A stretch of 64,000 nucleotides of DNA from Floccularia luteovirens (taxonomy: Eukaryota > Basidiomycota > Agaricomycetes > Agaricales > Squamanitaceae). The translations under genes and the position numbers were made by a program. Shown piece by piece: positions 61,397-64,000 of this stretch (positions are counted from its first letter, which is position 1; each line of letters begins with the position of its first letter). Under the pieces are notes generated by a model. The model saw only the letters and a list, made by a program, of their open reading frames with translations, did no database searches and was not told where the DNA came from. The stretch lies in contig VSJF01000003.1 of assembly GCA_009739215.1 (NCBI GenBank), positions 682,001 to 746,000 on the forward strand, given 5' to 3'.

Positions 61397-64000
61397 ATGA
61401 ACAACAGGCCACTATTACGATCGAAATCTACGGTTACAACCAAGGATTGGACGTTGCAATATCTTCTTGCGTACAGCGAATCTAATTTTCTCTCTGTGCC
61501 GAGAGTGTCCGCTTCAGAGGAAAACTTGCTAAAAATTATCAAGGACTACGAGGAAAGAGGAGAGCCTTTGGTTATCCAAGGATGGAATCAACACACTGGT
61601 TGGCCCTTGAACGAGTTCAATATCGAATACTTTTGCGATCACACATCTCCTGGTATGTCCGGTGCATCTCTTCTACTCAACTGCTACTAATTTGTCTTAG
61701 AAATCTCTGTTCGCAATATCCATGATTGGACTGACAAACAAATTCCTTTTTCAGAATTCGTCAAACTTTCTCGTGCAGCACCTATATTTACGAGTCCAGA
61801 AGGTGTGTTTTTTCTTTCTAACTTTGGATTAATACTCAACGTGGTTAATAGAATGTGAAAGGCTGTATGGAAAGGATGCACATTGCCCAGAAGAGTGGAC
61901 TAGTTGGTTGCTCAACTCAAGCGTAGTTCCTTCTGAGCTATTTCCATTTGGCTCGACTGATCTGTTTAGATACAGACCACATAATGTATGGAAATTTACA
62001 TCTTGCTCAATCTTTTACTCAAAGAAAAGCTTCAGAAAACTGTAGAGACTCTCATGTGCTACTTGGGGATCGGTGACACCTTTACACCCTGCCATAAGGA
62101 TCTTTGCGCCTCCTCGGGTCAAAATCTCATGTGCTACACAGAAAACGGAGGATCTTCATTCTGGTTCATGACCGATAGCTCTAGCGCATTGGAAACATCA
62201 GACTACTTTCGGAGCTTGAAACAAGAACTAGATCACGAAACCCATGTCATTACCTTGGAAGAGTTATCTCGAGCACCATTCAAGGTTTACATAACGGAAC
62301 AGAAGCTAGGGGATTTAGTTTTGGTTCCTCCAAGGAGCTGTCATCAAGTTGTGAATTACGGCGGAATCACAATCAAAACATCTTGGTCCAGGATGACTTT
62401 GCAAGGTACGGCAACGGCATATTATCATGAACTACCAATATATAGGCGGTTTGTCATTTTTATAAGCATATAGTCGATATCGCTTATGTCAAGGTTTAGG
62501 GTCTGCCGTCCAGAAACGTACCAGGTCAAGAATACGATATATCATGCTCTTGTTAGAATGACTCAAGACTTGAAGGCGCCGAAACGGTCTTCTACCTCGA
62601 TCCCTATTGAATCAATAAATCTCCGAGAGTCAATTGTTAAAGATTTGAACATTGTTCTTGATTTGTTCGAAAACATACTAATCGATGAATATTCTCCCAA
62701 ATACCATCAAATGGCCTGTCTACTCCCAGAAAAATCAACAGATGACATTCACACTAGACGTTCAACTCGATACTCTCTACTAGATACCTTTCATCCCGCA
62801 CAAAATGATGTTGGCTACCTGTCATGTGACTTCTGTGGTGCAGACATCTTCCAGAGCTTTTTTGAATGCAAAACTTGCGTCCACGCGCGAAAGGATGAAA
62901 CCACACATGGAGATGGCTATATTATATGCGCAGGATGTTATGTGGAAGGGAGGAGTTGTCGATGTGAAATCATGGAGGCGATGCAATACTATTCTTTCAA
63001 CAATTTACTACGAGACCGCCAATCAACTGTACAAGAACTCCAAGCATTCCAGAATATTTACATGCCAGCGAACCAATTTCAATATAAATCAGATAGGTCA
63101 GATGGTGTGCTTCCTTATTCACAAATAAGAAGAATATTGATAATATGTAATGCTAGCGAACTTCTTTCTAACATTCAACTGGGCACTTTTCAAGCAGCTT
63201 GTGTGTTGCTGGATAGGCGTAAGAATAAAAAAGTAAAGTTTCCAATGAGTATTTCCATATACTTCATATTGATCAAGATGCATCTAGAGCACTGAAGTCA
63301 GAGTCTGCAGTGGATGGAAGAAAGAGGATTTACATCGTGTACCACAAATATCTGCAATATCCTGCAAGTTTTGCCACCGTTCAAGATGCATTCTGCATCA
63401 TCTAACGGAACAGAGAACGCATTGCATTGAAGTCTTCCTGGCGCAAGAGGCAGACAGCTCTGATCAAACTCTTCATCGATGCCACGTGGGTGGTACCTCA
63501 CGTTTCCTCGCTGGGATGTCAGATTTTTTGGTCTCTCATAAGACAGGATCCCGTCCGAATCTAGCATTTCAATTGGTCTACAATGCAATGAAATATGATG
63601 TCTGCAAGCCAGTAAATCCGAAATTCGTGCGAGTAGGTTGGTATGACGTTGAGACGCAGATTATAGATGTGAGCCCCTCCAATGCTCAAACGTATTTAAT
63701 TCAAGCAAATTTTCAAGCTACGTAGTGATGCTAAAATGGCTATATACTCACCATGGGCTTCCGAGTACCCTATAATAGCTGGTTCTGCCCTAGGCTCGCC
63801 AGAGCTCGCAATAAGTGACTACAACCTGTCTACTAGCACAGAGACTGAGTCGGTTGGTAGTGAGGCAAGCAATTACTCCGATAGGATTAGGAAGCAACGA
63901 AAACGAAAACGTAGTCAACGGACCGAAACGCCACAACCTTCAGAAACTGCTGTCACAAGGTCTAGTCGGTCCAAGAAGGCCCCCCGAAAGCCGAGAGTGT
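61397..64000 (+). CDS. JmjC-domain protein with C-terminal zinc fingers, partial
   Basis: A JmjC oxygenase, probably a chromatin demethylase or hydroxylase, cut by the right edge. The start is the ATG at 61397 (MNNRPLLRSKSTVTTKDW); the frame continues upstream only from a GTG at 61289. The JmjC region holds EEWTSWLLNSSVVPSELFPF and CYLGIGDTFTPCHKD, giving an HxD metal pair. MCYTENGGSSFWFM follows, and then VLVPPRSCHQVVNYGGITIK, which supplies the distal His. All three metal ligands seem present. Downstream are a cysteine cluster (CDFCGADIFQSFFECKTC, then ICAGCYVEGRSCRC) and a second cluster near 63360 (CKFCHRSRCILH). The last segment, from about 63730, is basic and Ser-rich (RKQRKRKRSQR). Several introns are present after 62450 and not all exon ends were fixed. 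Confidence 0.78.

Overview
The window is nuclear DNA of a filamentous fungus, most likely a mushroom-forming basidiomycete (Agaricomycetes). The evidence is about 30 densely packed protein genes on both strands, introns of about 50-60 bases with GTRNGY donors and YAG acceptors, and a basidiomycete-type seven-helix DUF6534 gene. No operons, plasmid parts, CRISPR arrays or intact transposons were seen. Most genes are split by introns, so CDS coordinates run from start codon to stop codon including introns. Exon joins are given where I worked them out by hand.

Layout. 1-8.1 kb: a Nopp140/SRP40-like nucleolar protein (cut by the left edge), lumazine synthase RIB4, a RagA/Gtr1 GTPase, a Rap1-like telomere protein (BRCT + Myb) and a DUF6534 membrane protein. 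8.1-20.6 kb: a Ca2+/H+ exchanger, a histidine phosphatase/phosphoglycerate-mutase-like enzyme, the Cdc48 cofactor Doa1/PLAA, the meiotic axis protein Hop1 (HORMA + PHD + winged-helix-like tail) and the TRAPP subunit Trs23. 20.7-34.4 kb: a glutaminyl-cyclase-like M28 enzyme, an unidentified coiled-coil gene, PI 4-kinase STT4, an intron-containing tRNA-Ser(CGA), an unidentified one-helix membrane protein and the E1-beta subunit of branched-chain 2-oxoacid dehydrogenase. 34.5-50.2 kb: CreC-like WD40 protein, APC/C subunit Apc15, methylenetetrahydrofolate reductase, Ypt6/Rab6, Tap42, a small heat-shock protein with a heat-shock promoter, OGG1, Npr2 and the NEDD8-activating enzyme Uba3. 50.5-64 kb: Rcl1, siroheme synthase Met8, splicing factor Slt11/Ecm2, a YeeE/YedE sulfur transporter, an LEA2-type membrane protein, a HEI10/Zip3-like RING protein and a JmjC zinc-finger protein cut by the right edge.

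Themes. The order looks like an ordinary housekeeping chromosome segment rather than one dedicated system. Several genes share pathways: Gtr1/RagA, Npr2 and Tap42 all act around TORC1; Hop1 and the HEI10-like RING protein act in meiosis; MTHFR, Met8 and the YeeE/YedE transporter act in sulfur and methionine metabolism, and each has a CACGTG box in its upstream region. I did not find convincing evidence of a wholly new system. The best leads are the two unidentified proteins, the complete Hop1 and Rap1 architectures, and the shared promoter elements.
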